Assembly (NCBI GenBank): GCA_021775095.1
Contig: JAJFII010000005.1
Coordinates: 25,393-89,392 of the forward strand
DNA from: Rhodospirillales bacterium
GTDB lineage: Bacteria > Pseudomonadota > Alphaproteobacteria > Rhodospirillales > Casp-alpha2
Length of the DNA stretch: 64,000 nucleotides
Direction of reading: 5' to 3'
This document shows positions 50,787 through 59,387 of this stretch, piece after piece. Within the stretch, counting starts at the first letter, position 1. Each line of letters begins with the position of its first letter. Below the pieces are notes generated by a model. That model saw only the letters and a program-made list of their open reading frames with translations, was not told where the DNA came from and ran no database searches. A program made the translations under genes and the position numbers.

Positions 50787-51707
50787 GTGGCTTCTCCATC
50801 AAATTCTGGACCGTCGGCGATTCCGCTCGGCGGGATTGTCCTGCTGGCAGCGCTAACTTTGTTTTGGGGCGGCAATTGGCCGTTCATGAAAACCGCCCTT
50901 GGCGAAATATCGGTCTGGTGGTTTCGCACCATCTGCCTGCTGATCGGCGGTTCCAGCCTGCTCCTGATCGCCGGGGTATCGAGACAAATTGTCGGTTTGC
51001 ATCGCTATGAAATTCGGCCTTTGCTGTTGTGCGCCCTGCTCAACGTTTTTGGCTGGCACCTGTTTTCCGCCTATGGCGTTTCCATAATGCCGGCCGGCCG
51101 GGCGGTGATCATTGCCTTCACCATGCCCGTCTGGGCGTCCATACTCAGCAGCTATATGTTGGCTGAACCCTTATCGCGAAACAAACTCCTGGCTTTGGTG
51201 CTGGGCGTCGCCGGACTGGGCGTCTTGATAGGACCCGATATGTGGGCCCTGAAATCGGCACCCATTGGGGCCTTGTTCATGCTCGGGGCTGCCGTCTCGT
51301 GGGCCTGTGGAACCGTCGCCTTCAAACGCACCCAATGGACGGCTTCGACCTGTGCCCTGGCCGGATGGCAACTTGTCATCGCCGGCGTGCCGATCTCCAT
51401 AGGCGCTTATCTGTACGAACCCATTCCCGATTGGGCCGGGCTCAGCGACAATACCATTTATTCGCTGGTCTACATTCTGGTCTTTCCCATGGTGTTTTGC
51501 CAATGGGCTTATTTTAAGTCCGTCCGCGCTTTCCCGGCCAGCCTTGCCGCCATCAGCACCCTGGGAATTCCCGTTGTCGGTGTTTATTCCAGTGCCCTGA
51601 TCCTGGGCGAACCCGTTGGCCTTCAGGAAATATTGGCCCTGGCCTTGATTTGCGCTGCATTAGGCGCCGTGCTTTTATTACCCGCCCTGCAAAAACCCAA
51701 ACCATAA
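50787..51707 (+). CDS. EamA/DMT-family transporter
   Basis: A 306-aa membrane protein of ten hydrophobic segments in two EamA repeats. First repeat: LAALTLFWGGNWPFMKTALG with AFTMPVWASILSSYMLAEPL. Second: ALFMLGAAVSWACGTVAFKR with STLGIPVVGVYSSALILGEP. Start is GTG 50787; a preceding GGGATATC/GAG gives a weak ribosome site. These transporters usually export small metabolites. It lies 25 bases after the EthD-like gene and 10 bases before the NIPSNAP gene. Confidence 0.9.
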   Translation: MASPSNSGPSAIPLGGIVLLAALTLFWGGNWPFMKTALGEISVWWFRTICLLIGGSSLLLIAGVSRQIVGLHRYEIRPLLLCALLNVFGWHLFSAYGVSIMPAGRAVIIAFTMPVWASILSSYMLAEPLSRNKLLALVLGVAGLGVLIGPDMWALKSAPIGALFMLGAAVSWACGTVAFKRTQWTASTCALAGWQLVIAGVPISIGAYLYEPIPDWAGLSDNTIYSLVYILVFPMVFCQWAYFKSVRAFPASLAAISTLGIPVVGVYSSALILGEPVGLQEILALALICAALGAVLLLPALQKPKP

Positions 51708-51717
51708 GGACCAACAG

Positions 51718-52044
51718 ATGATACATGAAATGCGTATTTACCGAGCCGCCCCCGGTCGTATGCCCGACCTGCTCAACCGCTTCGAGACCATAACTTTAAA
51801 AATCTGGGAACGCTTTGGCATCCGCCAGGCCGGTTTCTGGACGGTCCTAGTCGGTGAAAACAATCACGAACTGATATACCTGCTGGAATGGGACTCCTTG
51901 ACTGAGCGCGAAGAAAAATGGAACGCCTTCATCAGTGACCCGGAATGGCACGCAAAACGGGCAAAAACCGAAGAAAACGGGCAAATTGTCCACTCCATCG
52001 CCAATTCCTTTTTGCAACCCACGGCCTTTTCGTCGGTGACGTGA
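51718..52044 (+). CDS. NIPSNAP family protein
   Basis: A 108-aa alpha/beta-barrel protein. MIHEMRIYRAAPGRMPDLLN at the N-terminus and ELIYLLEWDSLTEREEKWNA, then FISDPEWHAKRAKTEENG, match the NIPSNAP domain (E-R-Y then a central W-D-S and D-P-x-W). Family role is poorly defined. ATG 51718 follows AAGGACCAACAG. Its stop overlaps the msrA GTG start (GTGA), so the two are coupled. It is a second small ferredoxin-like protein in this run, after the EthD-like one. Confidence 0.87.
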   Translation: MIHEMRIYRAAPGRMPDLLNRFETITLKIWERFGIRQAGFWTVLVGENNHELIYLLEWDSLTEREEKWNAFISDPEWHAKRAKTEENGQIVHSIANSFLQPTAFSSVT

Positions 52045-52514
52045 CCGCCGCATCCGAGACGGCTACCTTCGCTGTCGGGTGTTTTTGGGCTGCCGAGACC
52101 GCATTTCGACACCTGCCTGGCGTGCTTAGAACATCCGTTGGATTTATGGGCGGGCGCACCGACAAACCCACATACGAACGAGTTTGTATCGGCAATACGG
52201 GCCATGCCGAGGTTGTCCAGGTTGTCTATGATCCGGAGCAGCTGTCTTATGAACACCTGCTCCGCCAATTTTGGAAATGTCACGACCCGACGACCTGGGT
52301 AAAAACCAATCCGGATGTGGCCAGCCCCTATCGTTCAGCTATTTTTTACCACTCCGACCGACAAGCGGCGCTCGCCATGGCCGCAAAAACCGCCGCCCAG
52401 ACATCCCACACAGGCACACTCGCGACGGAAATTACCGCCGCCGGGCCCTATACACGGGCCGATCGCGCGCATCAGCATTATGCGGAAAAACAGGCGGAAC
52501 GCCCCGGGCAATAA
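52041..52514 (+). CDS. msrA: Peptide methionine sulfoxide reductase A
   Basis: A 157-aa enzyme reducing methionine-S-sulfoxide. The active-site motif is FAVGCFWAAETAF with the nucleophilic Cys in GCFW, followed by SVGFMGGRTDKPTYERVCIG, GHAEVVQVVYDPEQLSYEHL and an FWKCHDPT motif. I use GTG 52041, which overlaps the NIPSNAP stop (GTGA) and gives a normal N-terminus; the longer frame from 51945 runs inside NIPSNAP. Cys residues near the C-terminus that would resolve a disulfide are not visible, so reduction may use the FWKCHD cysteine or an outside thiol. Confidence 0.9.
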   Translation: MTAASETATFAVGCFWAAETAFRHLPGVLRTSVGFMGGRTDKPTYERVCIGNTGHAEVVQVVYDPEQLSYEHLLRQFWKCHDPTTWVKTNPDVASPYRSAIFYHSDRQAALAMAAKTAAQTSHTGTLATEITAAGPYTRADRAHQHYAEKQAERPGQ

Positions 52515-52554
52515 CATCTGTCAGCGTTCCACCGGACGAAGCCCCAGGACCGGC

Positions 52555-53256
52555 TCACATGGTGCTGTTAATCGACATCCGGGTTAAATAAGCAAGGCTT
52601 TCGGATTTTGCCAAAGCCGTGTCGCGATTTTTGATGGCCCCGACAATAAGCGCAATTTCGTCGTAGGTCTGGAGCCGCACCAGTTCAGAAACCCGGCTTT
52701 CAAGGCGACGCCCGTCGTAATCCACTCGGCGCCGTGCTTCGACAATCCGCTCAAAGGTTGCCAACAAAATGCTGTTGCCGCTGGCCTGGTAGATATTCAG
52801 AAACACGCCGTAAAGGGATTCTTTGAACTCAAGCCAGGTTGTGGCATCGCGAATTCCCATAAGCAGAGTTTGAATGCGTTGCAGATCTTCCGCCCCGTGG
52901 TGTTCCGCCGCCAATTCAACAACCCCCGGTTCCATAACAATGCGGGCTTCGAGGACATCATGAAAACTCGCCGGTTTAACCGAACTCACATCGACCTGGG
53001 CATCCTCAATTTCAATAATTTGCGATGCTTTGTCCGATAGATAGGTACCGCTGCCAACTTTGCGGACGACCAAGCCGTCCTGTTGGGCAACCAGCAAAGT
53101 ATCGCGGATCGCCGCCCGACCGGTTTTAAATATGCGCGCCAGTTCCCGTTCATTGGGCAGTTTGTCGCCGGGCAGAAATTTTCCCTGGCGCAATAATTCA
53201 ACGAAGGTCGAATAGATCGAACGCGACGCATTATCGCTGGCACTCAATAACTGCAT
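52555..53256 (-). CDS. GntR-family regulator, FadR/FCD subgroup
   Basis: A 233-aa regulator with an N-terminal winged helix (GDKLPNERELARIFKTGRAA, then IRDTLLVAQQDGLVVRKVGS and GTYLS) and a C-terminal all-helical FCD effector domain (VLEARIVMEPGVVELAAEHH). FCD domains usually sense small carboxylates. ATG 53256 has AGGAG five bases upstream; a frame reaching 53334 lacks support. It is divergent from the ABC transporter operon and most likely regulates it through the repeated motifs in 53329-53461. Confidence 0.9.
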   Translation of the reverse strand: MQLLSASDNASRSIYSTFVELLRQGKFLPGDKLPNERELARIFKTGRAAIRDTLLVAQQDGLVVRKVGSGTYLSDKASQIIEIEDAQVDVSSVKPASFHDVLEARIVMEPGVVELAAEHHGAEDLQRIQTLLMGIRDATTWLEFKESLYGVFLNIYQASGNSILLATFERIVEARRRVDYDGRRLESRVSELVRLQTYDEIALIVGAIKNRDTALAKSESLAYLTRMSINSTM

Positions 53257-53328
53257 TTTGGCTCCTGTGGGTTCGTTCCTGGATCCTGGCCAGGAGATCC
53301 ATGCCTGAATAAAACACTTCCCCAAATA

Positions 53329-53461
53329 GGTCAACCAATTTTACGCCTCATTTTCCGCCCAAACCGGCCTATAAAGGCCATTGTTATCAATATGTTAGGA
53401 AATTGGCGAACCAAAATACCTAAATTGGTTAAAATGGTTGACGATAATAACCAAAATGGTT
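53329..53461. promoter_or_regulatory. Cluster of GntR-type operator candidates
   Basis: Between the divergent GntR and ABC genes I find AACCA-AAA-TGGTT (53449-53461, perfect 5-3-5 palindrome), TTGGTTAAAATGGTTGAC (53425-53442), AACCAAAATACC (53409-53420) and GGTCAACCAATTTTAC (53329-53344, the inverse of the TGGTTGAC motif). Several related half-sites on both sides of the divergent promoter suit cooperative control by the FadR-type regulator. Confidence 0.5.
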
Positions 53462-53527
53462 CATGCTTCCGCCAATAAAAACGCCGAACTCGTTAATTTT
53501 CATTCCAATCTTTGGGGAGACTTTCAA

Positions 53528-54415
53528 ATGACTGAGAACACTATTGACCGTCGCAAACTTTTACTTGGGGGCGGTGTTGGACTTGCCGCTGCCGGAATTG
53601 CCGCTGCCGGAGGCACCTTGTTGACTGCCGAGAAAGCAGCCGCCCAGTCTTCAGAAGACAGCTTGCTGCGAAAAGTCCTTGATCGCGGTAAAGTCCGTGT
53701 CGGCAGCGGCAGCACCAATGCCCCGTGGCACTTCGAAGACGCCAACGGCAAACTTGTCGGCATGGATATCGCCATGGCACACATTCTCGCCAAGGGTTTG
53801 TTTGATGACGAAAATGCCGTTGAGTTTGTCCAACAGGACCCGGCGGCGCGTATTCCCAACCTCAATACCGGCAAGGTGGATATCGTCAGCCAGTTCATGA
53901 CGATCACTCCGGCACGGGCCCAGCTGGTCGCCTTTACCCGACCCTATTACGTTGAAGGCATTGCCCTGCTGGCACGGCCGGATGGCAAACGCAAAACCAA
54001 CGCCGATCTCATGGGCGGCGGCAAAGAAACAAAGGTATCCATTTTGCAAAATGTCGACGCGGAAAAGAACGTGCATGATGTGTTACCCGAAAGTCAGGTG
54101 ATGATGCTCGACACCCAAGCCAACGTTGTCCAGGCCTTGGAAAGTGGCCGGGTTGATGCGGCTGCGGTTGATTTGTCGACTGTCCGCTGGTTGGTTAAAA
54201 CACGGGCGGATCGTTATTTCGACAGTGGCGTGCGCTGGTCGTCGATGCTCTATGGGGCGGCTGTTCGTCAGGGCGATGCAGACTGGTTAAAATTTGTCGA
54301 CACGACTTTTGATGTGGCCATGCACGGCCACCAAAACGAAATCTTTGACAAGGCCTTCCTTGATTTCTTTGGCGAACAAATCCCAAGACGCCGGACTGGA
54401 TTTCCTCCCATCTAA
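53528..54415 (+). CDS. Polar amino-acid ABC transporter substrate-binding protein
   Basis: A 295-aa periplasmic protein of SBP family 3. The N-terminus has a twin-arginine-like signal (DRRKLLLGGGVGLAAAGIAA) ending near AAAQSS, unusual because most such proteins use Sec. Binding-domain features: VLDRGKVRVGSGSTNAPWHF, LVGMDIAMAHILAKGLF, TGKVDIVSQFMTITPARAQL and ALESGRVDAAAVDLSTVRW. ATG 53528 follows GGGGAG eight bases upstream. A strong terminator lies between this gene and the permease. Confidence 0.9.
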   Translation: MTENTIDRRKLLLGGGVGLAAAGIAAAGGTLLTAEKAAAQSSEDSLLRKVLDRGKVRVGSGSTNAPWHFEDANGKLVGMDIAMAHILAKGLFDDENAVEFVQQDPAARIPNLNTGKVDIVSQFMTITPARAQLVAFTRPYYVEGIALLARPDGKRKTNADLMGGGKETKVSILQNVDAEKNVHDVLPESQVMMLDTQANVVQALESGRVDAAAVDLSTVRWLVKTRADRYFDSGVRWSSMLYGAAVRQGDADWLKFVDTTFDVAMHGHQNEIFDKAFLDFFGEQIPRRRTGFPPI

Positions 54416-54430
54416 GTCTGCTTAAAAAAA

Positions 54431-54470
54431 CCCGCCGCCCCTTCTCCCTGGTGGGGCGGCGGGATATTTT
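54431..54470 (+). terminator. Strong hairpin between binding protein and permease genes
   Basis: CCCGCCGCCCC (54431-54441) and GGGGCGGCGGG (54453-54463) form a perfect 11-bp stem with an 11-base loop, followed by ATATTTT. A run of seven As precedes it. It should end most transcripts after the binding-protein gene, giving the excess of binding protein expected in such operons. Confidence 0.78.
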
Positions 54471-54507
54471 CCATGGGCAATTTCTCTGATGCGCTGCGGG
54501 GCGGACC

Positions 54508-55173
54508 TTGGACTATCATTTTAACTTCAGATACATCTGGAAACACTTCGACCGGCTGCTCGACGGTCTTGTTTTGAGCCTTGAGCTGGCTTTCATCTCT
54601 ATTTTGATTGGTATTGTGATTGGTTTGGCCCTAGCTCTGGTTCATACGGACTTTGGCTGGAAGGCCCGATCCTTCGTTGCCGTCTATGTGGAAGGCATTC
54701 GAAATGTGCCACTGTTGCTGCTGGTTTATCTGGTGTTTTATGGCCTGCCGCAGGCCGGCGGCATGGAATATTCGGCGCAGACATCGTTTATCATTACCCT
54801 GTCACTGTATTCAGGGGCTTATCTGGTCGAAGTCTTTCGATCCGGTTTTGATGCGGTGCCGACGGGTCTGATCGATGCTGGCAAGGCGATCGGTCTGACG
54901 CCGTGGCAACGGCTTATTTATATTCGTATTCCAACGATGTTTCGGATCGTCCTGCCGTCCTTGAGCAACGCATTTATTTCTCTGTTCAAAGACACTTCCA
55001 TCGCGTCGGTTATCGCCGTGCCCGAATTGACCTATGGGGCCCAATGGATCAATTTTAATACCTTTCGCATCATTGAAGTCTACGTGGTGATCACGCCCAT
55101 GTACCTGGTCACCGGATATGCCATATTGATCGGTCTGCGGCAGATCGAAAACCGCTATTTGAAGAGGTCCTGA
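54508..55173 (+). CDS. Amino-acid ABC transporter permease 1
   Basis: A 221-aa HisM/GlnP-type inner-membrane permease with about five membrane segments. Residues VEGIRNVPLLLLVYLVFYGL form the family's early conserved stretch. The coupling loop with the ATPase is YLVEVFRSGFDAVPTGLIDAGKAIGLTP (split here: GLIDAGKAIGLTP is the EAA-type motif). The only start in range is TTG 54508. It lies two bases before permease 2, so the two form a heterodimer. Confidence 0.92.
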   Translation: MDYHFNFRYIWKHFDRLLDGLVLSLELAFISILIGIVIGLALALVHTDFGWKARSFVAVYVEGIRNVPLLLLVYLVFYGLPQAGGMEYSAQTSFIITLSLYSGAYLVEVFRSGFDAVPTGLIDAGKAIGLTPWQRLIYIRIPTMFRIVLPSLSNAFISLFKDTSIASVIAVPELTYGAQWINFNTFRIIEVYVVITPMYLVTGYAILIGLRQIENRYLKRS

Positions 55174-55175
55174 CC

Positions 55176-55826
55176 GTGGAAGTTGCCTTCAACGCCCTGC
55201 CGTTTCTTATGGAAGGCCTGTGGGTCACCGTCAAAGTGACTGCAATCGTCGTCGCCATCTCGTTGGTTGTTGGCGTGGTTATGGGGGTTGTCCTGACCTA
55301 TGGGTCGGCCTGGGTGCGCTGGCCGATCCGCCTGTATACGGACTTCATTCGCGGCATCCCGGTCCTGGTCCTGATCTTCTTCGCCTATTACGGACTGCCG
55401 GCCATTGGTTTAAACCTGGACAATTTCACAGCGGCGGTTACCGCCTTGACGGCTTTTAAAATTGCCCATGTGATCGAAACAACTCGCGGCGCGATCCAGT
55501 CCATTCACCAGGGCCAGACAGAAGCCGGCAAAGCCATTGGCCTGCCGTTCTGGGATCGCATGATTTATATTATTTTCCCGCAGGCCGTGCGCCGGTTTTT
55601 GCCTCCCTGGATCAACACCGTCGCCGACGCGGCAAAGGGCAGCGCCCTGGTCTCGCTGATCGGTGTTGTTGATCTGATGCTGGCGATGCAAAAAGTCATT
55701 GGCAGAACCTTCGAGCCCATGCCGATTTACCTTCTTGGTGCGGTCATCTATTTCCTGATCAATTATTCCCTGTCCCTGTCGTCGCGCCGCCTTGAAAAAC
55801 AATTTTCCTACAGTTTGGAGAAATAG
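55176..55826 (+). CDS. Amino-acid ABC transporter permease 2
   Basis: A 216-aa partner permease with the same fold: FIRGIPVLVLIFFAYYGLPA, then the EAA loop IHQGQTEAGKAIGLPFWDRM and FPQAVRRFLPPWINTVADAA. Start is GTG 55176 directly after the permease 1 stop. Together with permease 1, the ATPase and the binding protein it completes a polar amino-acid uptake system. The ATPase gene begins four bases after its stop. Confidence 0.92.
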   Translation: MEVAFNALPFLMEGLWVTVKVTAIVVAISLVVGVVMGVVLTYGSAWVRWPIRLYTDFIRGIPVLVLIFFAYYGLPAIGLNLDNFTAAVTALTAFKIAHVIETTRGAIQSIHQGQTEAGKAIGLPFWDRMIYIIFPQAVRRFLPPWINTVADAAKGSALVSLIGVVDLMLAMQKVIGRTFEPMPIYLLGAVIYFLINYSLSLSSRRLEKQFSYSLEK

Positions 55827-55830
55827 CCAA

Positions 55831-56619
55831 ATGTCCGACCCCCTGGTAAAAATTAGCGGCCTGACAAAAGCTTTTGGTGATGTTGAGGTACTCAAGGGCA
55901 TCGATCTGGAAATCAATACAGGTCAGGTGGTGTCGTTAATTGGACCATCGGGCAGCGGTAAAACCACGCTGCTTCGCTGTATCAACTATCTGGTCGAATA
56001 TGACGACGGCAGTGTGTTAATTGACGGCCAGGAAATCGCCCACAAAGACACGGGCAACGGCACCAGACAACCGCGCAGCGAACGGGAATTATCGGCCATA
56101 CGGGCCCAGGTCGGCATGGTTTTCCAGTTGTTTTATTTGTACCCGCACCTGAGCGCCATTGAAAACGTCACGCTTGGTTTAACCAAGGTTCGTAAGTTGC
56201 CGAAAGCGCAAGCCCAGTCCATGGCCGAAGCCTGGCTGGAACGGGTTGGGCTTTCCGATAAAATGAATAACATGCCATCGGAACTGTCGGGCGGCCAACA
56301 ACAACGGGTGGGCATTGCCCGGGCCGTTGCCATGGAACCGAAAGTCTTGTTGTTGGATGAGATTACCTCGGCCCTCGATCCGGAACTGGTCGGCGAAGTT
56401 TTGGCCGTCGTGCAAAGCCTGGCCAAAGAAGGCATGACGATGATCGTGGTCACCCATGAAATGACCTTCGCCCGGGACGTCGGCAATCGGGTGGTGTTTA
56501 TGGATGAGGGACGGGTTGTCGCCGATGGCTTGCCGAGCGAAGTTCTCGACAACCCTGAAAACGAACGACTGCGCACTTTTCTGTCACGACTCAACCCGCA
56601 CCTTGCATTGGAAAAATAG
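55831..56619 (+). CDS. Amino-acid ABC transporter ATP-binding protein
   Basis: A 262-aa GlnQ-type ATPase. Walker A VSLIGPSGSGKTTLLRCINY, Q-loop GMVFQLFYLYPHLSAIENV (Leu follows the Gln where Asn/Gln-Phe is common), signature ELSGGQQQRVGIARAVAME, Walker B KVLLLDEITSALDPELVGE and the switch His in VVTHEMTFARDVG. ATG 55831 follows GGAG ten bases upstream. An extended linker near residues 65-85 (HKDTGNGTRQPRSE) precedes the Q-loop. The next gene starts at the base after its stop. Confidence 0.94.
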   Translation: MSDPLVKISGLTKAFGDVEVLKGIDLEINTGQVVSLIGPSGSGKTTLLRCINYLVEYDDGSVLIDGQEIAHKDTGNGTRQPRSERELSAIRAQVGMVFQLFYLYPHLSAIENVTLGLTKVRKLPKAQAQSMAEAWLERVGLSDKMNNMPSELSGGQQQRVGIARAVAMEPKVLLLDEITSALDPELVGEVLAVVQSLAKEGMTMIVVTHEMTFARDVGNRVVFMDEGRVVADGLPSEVLDNPENERLRTFLSRLNPHLALEK

Positions 56620-57819
56620 ATGACCAAACCGGATATCCTTAACGAGCTTGGGCTGCGCCCAATCATCAATGCGTCAGGCACAATGACCACGCTGGGGGCA
56701 TCGATGATGGTCCCTGAAGCGGTCGAAGCGATGGCCGCCATTGGCCCGCATTTTGTCGAAATGGGGGAACTGCACAAACAGGCGAGCCGGGTTATCGCCA
56801 AAGCCACCGATGCGCAAGCCGGGACCGTCACCGCCAGTACGGCTGCCGGCATCGCGCTTGCGATCGCCGCCTGTATGACCGGATCCGACCTCGGTCGGAT
56901 TGAACAATTGCCCGACATCACGGGCATGAAAGACGAGGTGGTTGTCCAGCTTGGCCACCTGGTTGATTTTGGCCACCCCATCGATCAGGACATTCGCATT
57001 ACCGGTTGCCGGGTCCGCCTGATCGGCCAGGCGACGGAAAGCAAAATCCATCAGTTGGAACACGCATTGGGACCCAACACGGCGGCCGCCTTATATGTGG
57101 TTTCCCACCACACGGCGCGGTTCGGCATGCTCGGCCTTAAGGAATTTTGCGACGCCTGCCATGCCCAGCACGTTCCGGTGATCGTCGACGCGGCTTCGGA
57201 ATATGATCTTAAAAAGTTTCTCGCCGATGGTGCCGATCTGGTGATCTACAGCGGTCACAAATTTTTAGGCGGACCGACCTCTGGCCTGGTTGCCGGAAAA
57301 AAAGAACTGATCCGCGCTACCTATCTGCAAAACCACGGCATCGGCCGCCCCATGAAGGTCGGCAAAGAAAGCATTTGTGGGGTGATGGCGGCGCTTGAGG
57401 CCTGGGGCCGCAGGGACCACGAGGCAATTCGCGCCCGGGAAAAAGCCATCCTGGACCTGTGGTTTGATACCCTAAGTCCGCTTACCGGCATCGAAGTGCG
57501 GATTTCGTCGGACCCAACCGACAACCCGATCGAACGGCTGCATGTGCAGATCGATGAAACCCAGACCCGGATCAGTGCCTGGGAATTGGCCAGCCGACTG
57601 GCCCAGGGGCCGACGCCGGTAATCGTGCGCGGTGAATATCTCGGCTCCGGTGCCTTTGAGTTAGATCCGTGCAACCAAAAGGACGGACAACCGGAAGTCT
57701 TGCTCGAGCGCTTTAAGCAGGAGCTCGAGACGGCCCGCACACAAAACGCCGGACCAGAGGAAAGCTTCGCCGAAATCCGTCGCCGCCAGGCGGCCCAACT
57801 TGTCTCCTGGCCGGACTAA
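56620..57819 (+). CDS. SelA-like PLP-dependent enzyme (DgaE/D-glucosaminate-type lyase family)
   Basis: A 399-aa fold-type I PLP enzyme of the SelA-like group. N-terminal LGLRPIINASGTMTTLGASM is the family opening, LPDITGMKDEVVVQLGH matches the DgaE-like branch, PVIVDAASEYDLKKFLADGA holds the PLP Asp, and IYSGHKFLGGPTSGLVAGKK the Schiff-base Lys. Relatives catalyse ammonia or related eliminations on amino acids and amino-sugar acids. It is not a selenocysteine synthase: no SelB or tRNA-Sec is nearby. ATG 56620 abuts the ATPase stop. Likely product: an enamine or imine passed to the RidA-family protein downstream. Confidence 0.86.
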   Translation: MTKPDILNELGLRPIINASGTMTTLGASMMVPEAVEAMAAIGPHFVEMGELHKQASRVIAKATDAQAGTVTASTAAGIALAIAACMTGSDLGRIEQLPDITGMKDEVVVQLGHLVDFGHPIDQDIRITGCRVRLIGQATESKIHQLEHALGPNTAAALYVVSHHTARFGMLGLKEFCDACHAQHVPVIVDAASEYDLKKFLADGADLVIYSGHKFLGGPTSGLVAGKKELIRATYLQNHGIGRPMKVGKESICGVMAALEAWGRRDHEAIRAREKAILDLWFDTLSPLTGIEVRISSDPTDNPIERLHVQIDETQTRISAWELASRLAQGPTPVIVRGEYLGSGAFELDPCNQKDGQPEVLLERFKQELETARTQNAGPEESFAEIRRRQAAQLVSWPD

Positions 57820-57827
57820 CCTGCCCC

Positions 57828-59387
57828 ATGGCACCGATCTTAATCCTCGAGTGTATGCAGGAGATATCGTCCTTTAATCCGGTTGTCAGCGACTATCGCG
57901 GGTTCGACTGCCAGCGGGGCGATGAAATGCGGGTTCAGGCCGGTTTAAATACCGCTGTCGGCGGTGCCATGGACGCCTTTTCCAAACATCTGGATCTGCC
58001 GGTGGTTCCGCTGTTCAGTGCCCGGTCCGGCAGCGCCGGTCCCCTAAACGCCGCGTCGTGGGACCGCCTGAAAGCCGATATTCTTGCCACTGTCGAGCCG
58101 ATAAAAGAGCCCATTGGCGGCATTTATGTTTCCCTGCACGGGGCCATGGCGGCGGAAAACGAGTTCGACCCGGAAGGTGCCCTGCTGGCGGCGCTCCGCC
58201 AATCTGTCGGTTGGCAGGTGCCGATCGTCATTTCCATGGATTTGCATGGAATTTTAACCCGAAAAATGCTCTCACATATCAATGGGGTAATCGCCTATCA
58301 CACCTACCCGCACGTTGATTTTGCTGAGACCGGGGCCCGCGCGGCCGATTTATTGATGGCGATCATGCGCGGTGACATCACGCCGGTCATCGCCCGGGTT
58401 GTCATCCCGGCCCTGGTCCGGGGCGATCAGCTTGTGACCGAAACAGGATGTTACGGGGATAGGATCCGTGACCTGCAGGAACTGGAAAAATCCCACCAGA
58501 TCCTGGCTGGCAACCTGTTGATTGGCAATCCCTTCACCGATGTGCCAGAACTGTGCAGCCAGGTGGTGGTGATGGCAGATGGTGACGCCGATTTTGCCGG
58601 TCAGGTCGCGGTCCGGGTTGCCAGGGATTTCTGGCAGCAGCGGGCCCGGATGCAGGCCGATCTGGTATCTGTCGAAACGGCCATCGCCCAGGCAAAAACC
58701 ACACCCGGCCCGGTGCTGTTTACCGACGCCGCCGACGCCACCTCGTCCGGCGCTTCGGGCGACAGTGCAGAATTGTTATTTGCCCTGCTTGATGCTGACT
58801 ACCCAGGCCGGGTTCTGGCACCCCTGGTGGATCAACCGGCGGCGCAACAGGCCCACGCGGCCGGGGCCGGGGCAACCATCGAGGTGGCGCTGGGCGGCTC
58901 CCTCGATAATCGGTTTACCCGTCGTCTGGTGACCGCCCGGGTCGCCCTGCTTACCCAGGGCCTTGCCAACCTGGAAACCAGTGGCCACAAACTGGACGCC
59001 GGTCCGTCCGCCGTTTTAATCGTCGGCAATTTAACCATTGTGGTGATGTCGCAGGCCGTCAGTCTTTTTGATCGTGCCCTGTTTTTTGCCCATGACTGTA
59101 ATCCAAAGGCCTATGACCTGATCATCGTAAAATCACCCTATTGTGAGTACCACATGTTTGACCAGTGGGCGGCGCTTAACTGCAACGTCGATGCGATCGG
59201 TGCGACCAGCGCCGATGTCGCCAATTTGGGCCATAAAACCTGCCAGCGCCCTATCTATCCCCTCGATCAGGATTTTCAGTACACGCCGAAACCGGAAATT
59301 TATCGACCTCCACTTATGCAAAACCACCAGTCCACAGGCAGCTCCCCGGCAGCCCCGGGGCAATCACAGGGAAATACAGATGAGTAA
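57828..59387 (+). CDS. M81 family metallopeptidase (MlrC/microcystinase C-like)
   Basis: A 519-aa zinc enzyme of the M81 family. N-terminal half: ILECMQEISSFNPVVSDYRG, IGGIYVSLHGAMAAENEFDP, VIVISMDLHGILTRKMLSHI is read around 58220-58285, and IAYHTYPHVDFAETGARAAD gives metal ligands. C-terminal MlrC half: AVSLFDRALFFAHDCNPKAY and KSPYCEYHMFDQWAA. In characterised microcystin degraders MlrC cleaves a small peptide; most M81 proteins in catabolic loci have unknown amide substrates. It begins eight bases after the SelA-like gene and overlaps the RidA gene by eight bases. Confidence 0.88.
   Translation: MAPILILECMQEISSFNPVVSDYRGFDCQRGDEMRVQAGLNTAVGGAMDAFSKHLDLPVVPLFSARSGSAGPLNAASWDRLKADILATVEPIKEPIGGIYVSLHGAMAAENEFDPEGALLAALRQSVGWQVPIVISMDLHGILTRKMLSHINGVIAYHTYPHVDFAETGARAADLLMAIMRGDITPVIARVVIPALVRGDQLVTETGCYGDRIRDLQELEKSHQILAGNLLIGNPFTDVPELCSQVVVMADGDADFAGQVAVRVARDFWQQRARMQADLVSVETAIAQAKTTPGPVLFTDAADATSSGASGDSAELLFALLDADYPGRVLAPLVDQPAAQQAHAAGAGATIEVALGGSLDNRFTRRLVTARVALLTQGLANLETSGHKLDAGPSAVLIVGNLTIVVMSQAVSLFDRALFFAHDCNPKAYDLIIVKSPYCEYHMFDQWAALNCNVDAIGATSADVANLGHKTCQRPIYPLDQDFQYTPKPEIYRPPLMQNHQSTGSSPAAPGQSQGNTDE

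Noticed and set aside
56620..57819. Selenocysteine synthase (selA)
   Set aside because: Sequence matches the DgaE-like branch, and no selB, selD or tRNA-Sec is present in the window.
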